This document shows, one piece after another, positions 49,901 to 56,189 of a stretch of 64,000 nt of DNA (position 1 is its first letter; each line of letters starts with the position of its first letter). A program made the position numbers and the translations under genes. The stretch lies in the NCBI RefSeq assembly GCF_914767665.1, contig NC_059503.1, positions 60,282,352 through 60,346,351 on the forward strand. The letters are read 5' to 3'. Origin of the DNA: Harmonia axyridis. Taxonomy: Eukaryota; Arthropoda; Insecta; Coleoptera; Coccinellidae. The notes under the pieces are model-generated. The model was not told where the DNA came from. It did not search any database and saw only the letters and a program-made list of their open reading frames with translations.

Positions 49901-52900
49901 TCTGGTTTAGTTTTCACTTCAGTAGATTCTTTTTCCTTAAGATTAGGTTGTTCGGTCATTGCTATGTAATCCATGACCTCGGCATCGTCGTAACCAGCCT
50001 TCTGGTGTTCCTCCAAGTCCTCCGCGGTTCTCCTGGCCCTCTCCTCGTCCTCTTGATCTTCCTCGGCGGCCCCTTCGCTGTTGATGTAGTCTTGGATAAC
50101 GCCGAATCTATCGACTTTTCTTGAGCTAATTGGTGCATCTTCAGGCCTGGAAGGGTCCAAGACAAAATTGGAGGAGTCGGAATCCGACACTTGCTTGTCC
50201 AAGGAATAGACGTCGCTGGTCTCTGTCACGTCATCGTCTTCTGCAAATTCGTACATTTTACGCTGTTCTATCTGGGACACAATTTCCGGCAACGCTTCAG
50301 ACAAAGATTCCGAAGTGTTTTCCAATCTGTTGAATAAACTTTGTATAACCAAGGAGTTCGATCGGTTGAAGACGAGGAAGTCTGAGAGGTCTGTTTTAGG
50401 CGGCGGACAAGCAGTTTTGGAAAGAAAGATTTGCAGCCTCACTGCCATTTATAGAGTCGATGGTAAAACGATATTATCAAACAAGATCGTTGTGGGACAA
50501 AACAAAACGAATACAATTAAAAAGTAGCTAATTAGTGGTTCCACCTATTGATTCATATTTCCCTATTCCATTCAGAATCGAATAATGCGTGAACATTTCA
50601 AGCAAAATAATTTAGTAGGACCGGATATATTTTTTTAATTATTCTAAATTGAGTTGAATTGAGTGTAAGAGCAGTTCATAACGAATTGAAAGCAATACAC
50701 CAGCATAATATCCAATTTAACTCATAATAATGCAAATAATTTGATTTCAAAAGCCAGATAATATCATTATCAAATCATTTTCTCCAATTATTTGACAGAA
50801 TGTGATGTAGTGTATAATTTGCATAGGTGCACTCAACGTAACAGAACCAATATCGGATATTCAAGAGTGGAAACCAAGTAAATCATTGAATAATTATTAT
50901 AGAATGGGGTGGAGGTATCCTCAAACTGGATGACAGAACTAAAATACAATAAAGCCTGCGAAATGTCCAGATTTTTTTGTAGTTACAAAAATTTGTAGTA
51001 GGATGTGGCCTGTGCTATTGGTTCTTTCAAAAATATCTCGATAACTTACATACAATGAAAAATACTGTTAGATGGTCCCTTCTAGGGTAGGTAACAACCA
51101 CATGCAGGCAAAGATAGATAAAGAGGAGTTTACCGAATCCATAACACTGGGAAGAGACATAAGACAAGAAGACTCATTGAAACCCTTTGCTATTCAAAAT
51201 GATCATAGACGAAATTATAAAAATGGTCTGTAGACTGTAAGGTTAAACTTGAGATGGGAAATTCATATATACGCTAAGCGGATAATGCATATCTCGTGGC
51301 AGATTGAAAATGACTTGCAGAGGCTTCTACATATGCCCAACACAGTTTCTCAATATCTTGGGATCATAATATCAACATCAAAGAGAAAGTGCATGACTAT
51401 ATGCAAAACACCTCTCAGATGTAAAGTAGTTGTAAATGGGAACATCAAACAAAAAGTGCTGAAGTTCAATTATTTGGGCCTAGACATCTCTAGTTTTGAG
51501 GACAGAAGCAAAAGTAAGAACACAAGTGGTCAAGGCAAGAAGAACAGCCTCACTGCTGATTGATACCATATTCCGAAACAGATATCTGAGAATTGACAGA
51601 AAAAGAAGTATATACAAGAGCACTATAAGACCTATTCTAATGCCCGCCACTCACGAAGCGTTTCTTCCAGCGTTTGGTAGCAAGCGTCGAAGAGATTCCA
51701 GTCGGACAGTCAAGTTCATACTCTGATTTACAGTCGTATGGCCGTGTCCCGAGCTGTCTGACTGGAATCTCTTCGACGCTTGCTACCAACCGCTGGAAGA
51801 AACGCTTCGTGAGTGGCGGGCATTACATATGCAGCAGAACCAATACTTGAAACATCGAATATATGCCAGATGAAGGTAGAATGGAGGCATACTCTATGGA
51901 ATAGGCAAAGAAGCGAGGACTTCAGGAGAACATGTCATCACCCAAATGGCAGAGGAATCAAGAAGACGAGAGGGAGACACATGAGATTTCTACAAAGTCA
52001 CTCTCATTTAAATTGTTGAGTACCTACTTACAAGATTCAAATAAGATATTTAGTGCATAACGAAAATTGATAGATTGAATGACGAATAATGAATGAGGCC
52101 TTTAAAGTGAGAGTTACATGAACAAGAAGCCATGTTTTGGCAGAGAAGATGAGAAGGAGAAAAGGGAGATTTCTACAAAGCCATTCTCATTTGAATTGTC
52201 GAGTATTTACCTGATTCAAATAAAATATCAAGTGCATAATAAAAACTGATAGATGGAATGACGAATATATGGAATGAGGCCTTCAAACTGAGAAATACAT
52301 CAACAAGAGGTCATGTTATGGCAGAGAAGATGAGAAGGAGAAAAGGAGAAAAGCCATTCTCATTTGAATTGTCGAGTATTTACCTGATTCAAATAAAATA
52401 TCAAGTGCATAATAAAAACTGATAGATGGAATGACGAATATATGGAATGAGGCCTTCAAACTGAGAAATACATCAACAAGAGGTCATGTTATGGCAGAGA
52501 AGATGAGAAGGAGAAACAGGAGACATCTACAAAGTCACTCTCATTTAAATTGTCGAATAATTACTGGATGCAAAAAATATATTCAGTTCATAAAGAACAC
52601 TAACATGTAGATGTAAGATGAATGTGGATGGAATAAGGCATTCTAAGTGAGGAAGACATCAACAAGAAGCTATGTTATGGCAAAGAAGATGAGGAGAAGA
52701 GACAATTCCTACAAAGTCCGCCTTTTATTTCAATTGTCGAGTACTTACTTATCGAAACAGCCAGTGACAGGCCTCGTTGACTTGAGATCCTCCAAGTTCT
52801 CGTAGATGGATTCATCCATCGTTTCCAAATTCTCGTAGATGTTTTCCTGCACCTGATCCACGTACTTTTCGGCTAAAGGCTCGCTGGTCTCTTTTCCATC

Positions 52901-53874
52901 TGGAGTCTTTTCCGCTGGAGGCTTTTCAATACCGGCGATAACCTCAACGTCACCACCACCCACCAGCACCAGGTCCGGTTGGTTTGCGGCTGTTGAAGAC
53001 TCTTCGCTACGACTGCTATCTTTTGGCGATGAGTTCGCGCTCGATTCCCTCCTGAAGCCTTTAAGGAAGTCGACGTTCTCCTCTGAAGGGGTGAGCATCG
53101 GCGACGTGACGGTCTGGGTAAAGAACAACGTGGAGGTGTCATCTGTGGAGAGGAGCATTCTGTCTTTGGCTGACTTCAGATCAGCCTTCTCGGGCGTATC
53201 CACCGAAGCGGCTGTGAGAAGGGTGAAGCTAGGTTTCGTCTTCTCCGAAGCGATGTCTTCTTTAACCAAACCGGTGTCACCATGATCTTCGGTTCTCAGA
53301 TCTTCATAAATGACCTCGGTGTTGACTTTTTTTATCGTTTCAACGTTACCGTCCATGTCCATGTATTCGGATGAGGTCTTCGTAATACTCTGTACGTTTT
53401 CGTAGATGTTTTCTGTCGTGGCAGAATCTGAGTGGCCGTTGGAAATGTTGGAGGAGTTGGAGGAGTTTAAGATTTCTACGGTTCTCTCTGTTTTCAGAAA
53501 ACTCTTAGTGATGGTCGAGGAGGATTTCACAGTTTCAATGTTTTCGTACAGCGTTTCCTCTTGCTCGGTGGATTCTGATTGTTTTTCTAGGGTATCCTGA
53601 AATATTATGTTAGTTGCACGCAAACAGCACAAACAAATATATTAATAAAGGTGCAGAAGAAGTAATTATCTCATCATGGCATTTGAATACACCGAGAATA
53701 TTTCAGAGTGGACTATTTTGATACGATAATTGCTTCTTCTGCCTTTTAATTCAAACAACAAAAATCACACACTTGGCTTAGACAGCTTTTTAGACGCATA
53801 TTGAACTCTTCCATTAGCGATTCTTCTAAGTTATCCTCACTTACTATTCTCGATTTCTTCACTGTTTCAGCCAT
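20273..53874 (-). CDS. EPLIN-like (LIMA1-related) two-LIM-domain cytoskeletal protein
   Basis: One large gene. Exons in transcript order: 53874-53773, 53596-52749, 50390-49573, 33044-32952, 32801-32671, 32611-32514, 30417-30346, 30107-29951, 28932-28656, 28591-28402, 26282-26173, 23758-23596, 23535-23384, 22444-22311, 22219-22138, 20651-20521, 20411-20273. All borders are GT-AG, and phases agree everywhere except between the second and third exon, where a small exon may be missing or alternative starts are used. The product would be about 1230 residues. It has an acidic N-terminal part, LIM domain 1, a long charged middle and LIM domain 2 at the end. Single EPLIN-type LIM domains (C-x2-C, H-x2-C-x2-C-x2-C, C-x2-H) ending in ITKGNYDSAFG and HKEKW bind partners at actin structures, so an actin-cytoskeletal or adhesion scaffold is inferred. 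ATG at 53874 directly follows an acceptor, so a 5' UTR exon lies upstream. Confidence 0.88.
22841..23041. mobile_element. Foldback MITE, 201 bp, TA-flanked
   Basis: Near-perfect palindrome with arms of about 88 bp (ACGAGCGTT at one end, AACGCTCGT at the other) and a short AT-rich centre. It is flanked by TA at 22839-22840 and 23042-23043. It lies in the LIM-gene intron between exons 13 and 14. Non-coding. Confidence 0.85.
23911..23931. repeat. Short interstitial (TTAGG)n-like tract
   Basis: About four tandem AGGTT units. TTAGG is the ancestral insect telomere repeat, but a tract this short inside an intron is more likely part of a dispersed repeat than a telomere relic. Confidence 0.6.
24150..24858. 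repeat. Foldback element, about 700 bp
   Basis: Long imperfect inverted repeat. The left arm (TATACCGAGTGAACTC, then AGTTGAATCAGTTGAAAATA) reappears in reverse complement at 24700-24858 (CAACTGATTCAACTC, CACCCGGTATATTCC). The arms also share CACAGATGGCTCTGTA. The inner part is non-coding. It lies in a LIM-gene intron. Confidence 0.75.
26568..27733 (-). mobile_element. Non-LTR copy C, 5'-truncated (RNase H + C-terminus), 13-bp TSD
   Basis: Flanked by a perfect 13-bp duplication ATTCTTGTTGGAT (26555-26567 and 27734-27746). Reading right to left it starts inside the RT C-terminal region (MRKCSLLEAIRISL). RNase H follows, with INDRPSAISLVNRLDK, IWFTDGSKTEKGTGIG, the frame-shifted middle, and LLWVPGHCGVEGNERADELA. 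It ends with a 3' tail of TAA-type repeats next to the left duplication. Classic target-primed insertion with 5' truncation. It sits in the LIM intron between exons 10 and 11. Confidence 0.9.
28984..29900 (-). mobile_element. Snap-back derivative of the Tc1-like element
   Basis: A 917-bp TA-flanked element (28982-28983, 29901-29902). Both ends are the same end of the Tc1-like family. About 180 bp at the left (CACTGCGCAAAAGAATTAAC to GATTATCAGATTTTGAATG) recur in reverse complement at the right. Between them lies only the first part of the transposase, on the minus strand: MTQEECALAVVLREEGWTY, FGVSHTSVSRILQRF and RPRVTTAIQERYL, up to FAREHIHWEEAD. The catalytic region and the normal other end are absent. 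It lies between LIM-gene exons 8 and 9, about 50 bp from exon 8. Confidence 0.9.
29951..33044 (-). CDS. LIM gene exons 4-8: first LIM domain and linker
   Basis: Exon 4 (33044-32952) encodes KSSFSKFDALQKKN. Exons 5 and 6 (32801-32671, 32611-32514) encode LIM domain 1. Its zinc ligands are C-x2-C in LCKCCGK, H-x2-C-x2-C-x2-C in WHKNCFRCHECN, and C-x2-H in LYCKPHF, followed by KALFAPKAVDD. The split inside the second finger leaves phase 2. Exon 7 (30417-30346) encodes KTEVIIRENQPLELPPDVVR. Exon 8 (30107-29951) encodes SDKPDLGLEELQSLNVKERF and HVFEQHQ. A snap-back Tc1 element lies about 50 bp beyond exon 8 on the downstream side, and a mariner lies between exons 6 and 7. Confidence 0.9.
30939..32190 (-). 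mobile_element. mariner (DD34D-type), decayed
   Basis: A 1252-bp element with ends GGCGAACAACTTTGCTTCC and GGAAGCAAAGTTGTACACC, flanked by TA. The minus-strand transposase is fragmentary. It includes IPKRLKVMEMIQKQVNWVPY, IVTGDEKWVHYDNPKRRKS, then LSRALKDERPHYNKRHDK and VILQHYNAPPH. In the second catalytic box D is replaced by Y (HYNA instead of HDNA). Same transposase subfamily as the nested mariner at 38.3 kb but different ends. It lies in a LIM-gene intron. Confidence 0.85.
33474..35290. repeat. Foldback repeat B, interrupted by repeat A
   Basis: The inverted arms resemble the element at 41.64-42.56 kb. The left arm (33640-33970: CATATATCCTAAC, TTAAAGTTTGAAAAAAAT, GTGCGATGAT) is matched by a right arm at 34850-35046 (AATACCTAAAAATTAAAAC, GTTAGGATATATG, GACCACTCTGTATAGGGTG). 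The outer parts, beginning ACAGGGTGGCCAACAC at 33474 and ending in an AAATTGACCTG region near 35265, may be a further layer. Repeat A is inserted in the middle (34021-34850). The whole composite lies in the 16.5-kb intron. Confidence 0.65.
34021..34850 (-). repeat. Repeat family A, inverted copy inside repeat B
   Basis: Begins TACAGGGTGGGCAAATAAG and carries the same order of motifs as the copies at 7.6 and 57.4 kb but in reverse orientation. These are the TTTTTACCACTAAAGTGTAC box, then ATCGCTTTGCGACCTT subunits up to 34.85 kb. Its borders coincide with the break between the two halves of repeat B, so it inserted after repeat B. Confidence 0.75.
35690..35775 (+). repeat. Second Penelope-type / hammerhead-like remnant
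   Basis: Contains ATGACAACATAGTCGTCGAA followed by ACG. A possible short stem (GAC with GTC) stands before a GAAACG box, and about 45 nt later comes TTGCAACAAC, as after the motif at 1.74 kb. The first hammerhead box is degenerate. No Penelope ORF is attached. Low-certainty call made from the shared order of motifs. Confidence 0.3.
35793..36742. mobile_element. Large foldback element, 950 bp
   Basis: Ends GTACCGGGTTTTTCACC and GGTGAAAAACCCGGTAC. The two arms, about 400 bp each, are reverse complements with scattered mismatches. Both carry CAAAACGAAATATATACAG, GAGAGAGATAGGCCAAAC and GATAACTCAAAA boxes. A loop of roughly 120 bp separates them. The short ORF at 36039 is just one arm. Non-coding; located in the 16.5-kb LIM intron. 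Confidence 0.85.
37380..40188 (+). mobile_element. Tc1-like DD34E element carrying a nested mariner
   Basis: The ends CATTGCGCAAAAAAATTAAC and TTAATTTTTTTGCACATTG enclose a transposase interrupted by a 1282-bp mariner. The first part (37655 to about 38300) has the paired HTH (VVLREEGWTYTRIAERFGVS, RPRVTTAIQERYLRVSSLRQ) and the first catalytic box (VLFTDESRFCLY). The second part (39584-40030) has FMDDNARPHRARI and SPDLNPIEQVWDN. The spacing between the last D and the E is 34 residues. The reading frame is open on both sides of the insertion and resumes in the same frame, so the element was probably intact when mariner landed. The other Tc1-like copies measure about 1.51 kb, as this one would without the insert. 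Confidence 0.9.
38301..39582 (+). mobile_element. mariner (DD34D) nested in Tc1-like transposase
   Basis: A 1282-bp element with TIRs starting TCAGGTGTGTGAATAAGTC, flanked by duplicated TA (38299-38300 and 39583-39584). The transposase starts at 38467 or 38473 (MSKFEPSRRHLREVSLYW). Its HTH follows (TQEELAEALGVDRTTISKRL), then WVPYELK, VTGDEKWIRYDNPKR (first D) and VILQHDNA (second D). A one-base frameshift then follows near 39225. The rest (HPPYSPDIAPSDYHLF) is in another frame and ends early at a TAG after GLAD near 39360. It is a recent but already inactive copy. Confidence 0.92.
40980..41400. repeat. Foldback element, about 420 bp
   Basis: Imperfect inverted repeat. The left arm (CATAAATCGA, GAATTCAACCGAAATTG, TTTCACGATTGTACTTTTTT, ATGAATATGAAAACA) is mirrored by the right arm (TGTTTTCATATTCGTGTTAG, AAAAAAAGTATAATCGTGAA). 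AT-rich and non-coding, within the 16.5-kb intron. Confidence 0.65.
41640..42561. mobile_element. Foldback element B, about 920 bp
   Basis: Ends TATACAGGGTGGTC and GACCACCCTGTATA. The arms of about 300 bp are imperfect reverse complements sharing ATATATCCTAACA, the TTAACA/AAACTTT region and GAATTAGGTAAG. The centre holds a second smaller inverted pair (GAGTACAAGCAAAG and CTTTGTACTCGATTATC). Related to the interrupted element at 33.5-35.3 kb. Non-coding. Confidence 0.75.
42600..44860. other. Intronic AT-rich sequence, nothing recognised
   Basis: Part of the 16.5-kb LIM-gene intron. Short ORFs (for example near 44.1 kb, rich in K, F and S) reflect low-complexity T- and A-rich DNA. I see no domain, RNA gene or bounded repeat. 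Confidence 0.5.
44869..45417. repeat. Foldback element, about 550 bp
   Basis: The outer arms (CCTGATCTCAGCTCTGATAG, GTTCCATATTCAAATAT, TTTCTCAATTACCTG) are mirrored at 45330-45417. The inner arms (GCATTATATACAGGCTGTTC, CATCGACGC) are mirrored at 45190-45250. Non-coding, in the LIM intron. Confidence 0.7.
45930..47160 (-). mobile_element. Ancient non-LTR relative, interrupted by copy D
   Basis: Heavily diverged minus-strand traces of the same RNase-H-type element. The right part (about 47160-46904) still reads like the RNase H start (VICDRQGTLDFVNQLN, later CAQNCVSK against CAQECLK). The left part (about 46240-45930) resembles the cysteine-rich C-terminus (CHLCLMGLTADEILRL, ELAG). Stops are frequent. 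The younger copy D sits exactly between the two parts. Confidence 0.5.
46260..46893 (-). mobile_element. Non-LTR copy D, severely 5'-truncated, 10-bp TSD
   Basis: Flanked by TTGCTTCTTA at 46250-46259 and 46894-46903. On the minus strand it begins inside RNase H (LWVPGHCGVEGNEKADELAK region). It continues to the cysteine-rich C-terminal motif (MGKSANEICRLCGSEAETAE, HMVCKYPELAGLRTIHMG) and finishes with a TAA-type tail next to the left duplication. Same family as copies A-C. Confidence 0.85.
47170..48320. other. Intronic sequence, nothing recognised
   Basis: LIM-gene intron between the non-LTR copies and the DD41D fragment. No coding domain or clear repeat is seen. Confidence 0.5.
48325..48975 (+). 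mobile_element. DD41D (rosa-like) mariner, 5'-truncated copy
   Basis: Starts abruptly at the YRIWSEANPKVYVETPLHPEK region, without the first catalytic box or the left end, and runs to the right TIR (CTCTAAAAAAACACC). It retains QELWFQQDGTTCHTARATID and PLDYFLWGYVKSL. Four residues before PLDY, including the SCDLT stretch seen in the 55-kb copy, are missing. A one-base loss near 48438 changes frame (SVLLQNDDGQN against YFFKNDDGQN). Not active. Confidence 0.85.
49573..50448 (-). CDS. LIM gene exon 3: acidic region, possible alternative start
   Basis: The coding stretch ends at a GAG/GTGAGT donor (49573) in phase 0 with the next exon. Its right border is uncertain. Acceptor-like AG sites at 50391 and 50382 both need one preceding base, whereas exon 2 leaves two. 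The frame can instead start at ATG 50448 (MAVRLQIFLSK), which has a stop codon immediately before it, so this could be the first coding exon of another isoform. The sequence is strongly acidic (AAEEDQEDEERARRTAEDLE) and ends with VGIMKQINRFEQKDEIVE, one of the recurring K-x(n)-RFE motifs of this protein. Confidence 0.75.
51200..52012 (+). pseudogene. Non-LTR RT C-terminal fragment, MITE-interrupted
   Basis: Contains HMPNTVSQYLGIIISTSKRK with CMTICKTPLRCK, then KFNYLGLDISS (RT thumb-like FxYLG box). In shifted frames DTIFRNRYLRIDRKRSIYKS and TIRPIL follow, then TYAAEP and LWNRQRSEDFR. This order is typical of the end of insect non-LTR RT ORFs. The YxDD box is absent. The break between TIRPIL and TYAAEP is a 183-bp palindromic insertion. 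It lies on the + strand in the LIM-gene intron between exons 2 and 3. Confidence 0.7.
51641..51823. mobile_element. Palindromic MITE inside RT fragment, 183 bp
   Basis: Arms of about 70 bp (ATGCCCGCCACTCACGAAGC and complement GCTTCGTGAGTGGCGGGCAT) are nearly perfect reverse complements around a loop of about 45 bp. The flanks are TAA on the left and TTA on the right. A 3-bp TWA duplication with one mutated base (PIF/Harbinger style) or a 2-bp TA duplication are both possible. Confidence 0.75.
51985..52748. repeat. Tandem array, about 180-bp unit, ending at splice donor of LIM exon 2
   Basis: Roughly four direct copies of a 175-184-bp unit containing GGCAGAGAAGATGAGAAGGAG, TCTACAAAG and CATTTGAATTGTCGAGTA. 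The GTCGAGTA-TTAC box recurs near 52022, 52204, 52379, 52559 and 52743. The last one is the GTAAGT donor of LIM exon 2 read on the minus strand. The first unit overlaps the tail of the RT fragment, so the unit may be either a retroelement 3' tail or duplicated intron start. Confidence 0.8.
52749..53874 (-). CDS. LIM gene exons 1-2: acidic N-terminus with YEN motifs
   Basis: Exon 1 (53874-53773) encodes MAETVKKSRIVSEDNLEESL to KSCLSQ. It joins in phase 0 to exon 2 (53596-52749). Exon 2 encodes a disordered, acidic, Ser/Thr-rich segment of about 282 residues. Spaced through it are tyrosine motifs in the same context: LYENIETV, IYENVQSI, VIYEDLRT, IYENLETM and IYENLEDL. Y-x-N is the Grb2-type SH2 recognition pattern when phosphorylated; use as such is inference. 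Exon 2 ends GATAA and is followed by a perfect GTAAGT donor, which leaves two nucleotides over. Confidence 0.85.
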
Positions 53875-54864
53875 CTGAAAAGAGAAATATATATTTTAGA
53901 AACAGAATATATGTGGTTCACAGTTGAAATTATGAGACTATTTTCAATTGATATCTTCCGATATTTTCCGAATAATATGCAAAAAACCGCCAGAAAATGA
54001 TTTTTTTTTATCCTTTTTCCATTTTTTCAATGTTTCGTCACAAAAATTTGGTGACAAACCTCAGATTCAGCATCCAAAAAAAACATAATTTCGAATAAAA
54101 TCAAAAATACCACAAAAAGCGAGTTTTTGCAGAGACAGCAACATACGTAAATTTTCAACTATCGTTCGAGCCAGAACGGTTTATCGGACAAAAAAACTCA
54201 ATGGAAGAAATTTGTATGAAATTTTATACAGGGTGATTCACGTTTATGGAAAACTAATCATAATTTTGTGCTGAAAATTTGCATAATGGGGTTTAAGACA
54301 ATGATCTCTCTTCCTAAAATATTTTTAGATCTTTACAACTTCCGGTTATACCGGAAACAGACTACTACTTTCTTATTTTTCTTATTTCAAATGACACAAC
54401 CAGTATATCATTACATTATTAGATAGCTTTTTTTCATCACAATTTCAGCAATATGCCATACCTTGGTAAAAACTCAACGGTTCATGAGTTAATGGGAATT
54501 TTATGAAAAAATGGTGACGATGAGGACTTCTTTTTTTTTTAAGATTTTGTTTAAGATCATTTTAGCGACTTTTCTTCTTTAAAGACGCGCTATACAAAGA
54601 ATAGACCAATCAACGGCATCATTTTAAAATGTTGAAAGTAGTTTATTATCGATTTAACCTCAAAACGGCATTGACAAAAAGACGATGTGAGCGCCGCCAT
54701 AAGAAAAGAAAAAGGTACCAATACCATTTGAATCCAAGAAGACTGGTCGCTTTAAAAGACGCCACTTTAATCTTAAGGTTTTTCTAGAGTAATGGGGACA
54801 CCAGTGTTTTAGACATCTTAGTTAATAGAAATATTTTTTCGTATTTTTTACTGAGCTATCACAA

Positions 54865-55803
54865 ACGGGTGTTTCTTTTCGAGGTATATAACTTTAAGTT
54901 GGCATTACTGTTCAAGATGGCGACCGATTCAACAGCTGTCAAGTGATTTATTCTCAGTTTGGTTTGGCAATTCATCATAAATAGACTCACGCTTGAACAA
55001 CGCTTGCAAATAGTGCAATTTCATTTCGAAAATAATGGTTCTGTGCGGAATAAGTATCGCGCACTACGTCTATTTCATTTTGTTTAGCGATGAAGCGCAC
55101 TTCTGGTTGAATGGCTACGTTAACAAACAAAACTACCGCATTTGGAGTGAAGCTAATCCTCAAGTGTATGTCGAAACACCGTTACATCCAGAAAAACTGA
55201 CTGTTTGGTGCGCTTTATGGGCTGGTGGTATCATTGGTCCGTACTTCTTCAAAAACGATGATGGTCAGAACGTTACAGTCAATGGTGATCGGTATAGAGC
55301 CATGATTACTGACTTTTTCATTCCTGAATTGAACAACCATGATGTCCAGGTGCTGTGGTTCCAATAAGACGGCGCAACATGTCTCACAGCTCGTGCTACA
55401 ATCGATTTATTGAAAGACACGTTTGGTGATCGCCTAATTTCACGTTTTGGACCTGTGAATTGACCCCCATGATCTTGTGATTTAACACCGCTAGACTACT
55501 TTCTGTGGGGCTATGTAAAGTCATTGGTCTATGCGGATAAGCCACAAACCCTTGACCATTTGGAAGACAACATTCGCCGTGTTATTGCCGATATACGGCC
55601 ACAAATGTTGGAAAAAGTCATCGAAAATTGGACGTCCAGATTGGACTACATCCGAGCCAGCCGTGGCGGTCATATGCCAGAAATCATATTTAAAATTTAA
55701 TGCCACAAGATTATCTTGCGGATAAATGAAATTCATGTCAATCGAATAATCCATCGTTGTTTTATTGCAATTTAAAGTTCTATAGCTCTCAAAAAACACC
55801 CTT
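54865..55803 (+). mobile_element. DD41D (rosa-like) mariner, internally deleted copy
   Basis: The left end ACGGGTGTTTCTTTTCGAGG and right end AAAAAACACCCTT are followed by TA at 55804. It has the same joint as the 9.6-kb copy: TATCGCGCACTACG runs straight into TTTTGTTTAGCGATGAAGC, removing the DNA-binding middle. The catalytic part reads FSDEAHFWLNGYVNKQNYRI, then LTVWCALWAGGIIGPYFF and VLWFQ, a stop, DGATCLTARA, two more stops, and SCDLTPLDYFLWG. Exactly 41 codons lie between the aspartate of QxDGA and that of PLDY, which gives the DD41D assignment. Confidence 0.87.
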
Positions 55804-55899
55804 TATTATGAAACACTCTGTACATGGCATATACGGAAAGCGTCATGGTTACGACGGTTTCTTAACGCTCCACCTAACAATCATACATTTTTTCCCCCC

Positions 55900-56180
55900 C
55901 GAAAGATACAGTTGGTAACCGAGCCATCTTGGCAATTAATCCGACGAGTTCATTAATTCTGATGTGGCAGAAGTAGTTCACACGGACCGAATATGCAGAG
56001 ACTAGGAGGCACACAATCTGCCTTTCGCCCTTGAGGCCCCCTCGTCGGAGACGTGTTCGTCGAGGTGGGAACTAGCCGAGGTAAAAAGAAGCCGTCTAGG
56101 GTTACAATCGGGGACATTGACGCGAACTCGACTTCAGCTCGTGCATAAGGTTTGCACTTCTGGCTAGTCGGGGAATTTAT
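55900..56180. promoter_or_regulatory. GC-richer island 2 kb upstream of LIM exon 1
   Basis: Base composition changes sharply to CpG-containing sequence (GAGGCCCCCTCGTCGGAGAC, CGACGCG-type words). No protein domain is seen in any frame. Position and composition would suit a promoter or 5' UTR exon of the LIM gene on the minus strand, but no core promoter motif was identified. Confidence 0.3.
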
Positions 56181-56189
56181 TTGTTTTTC

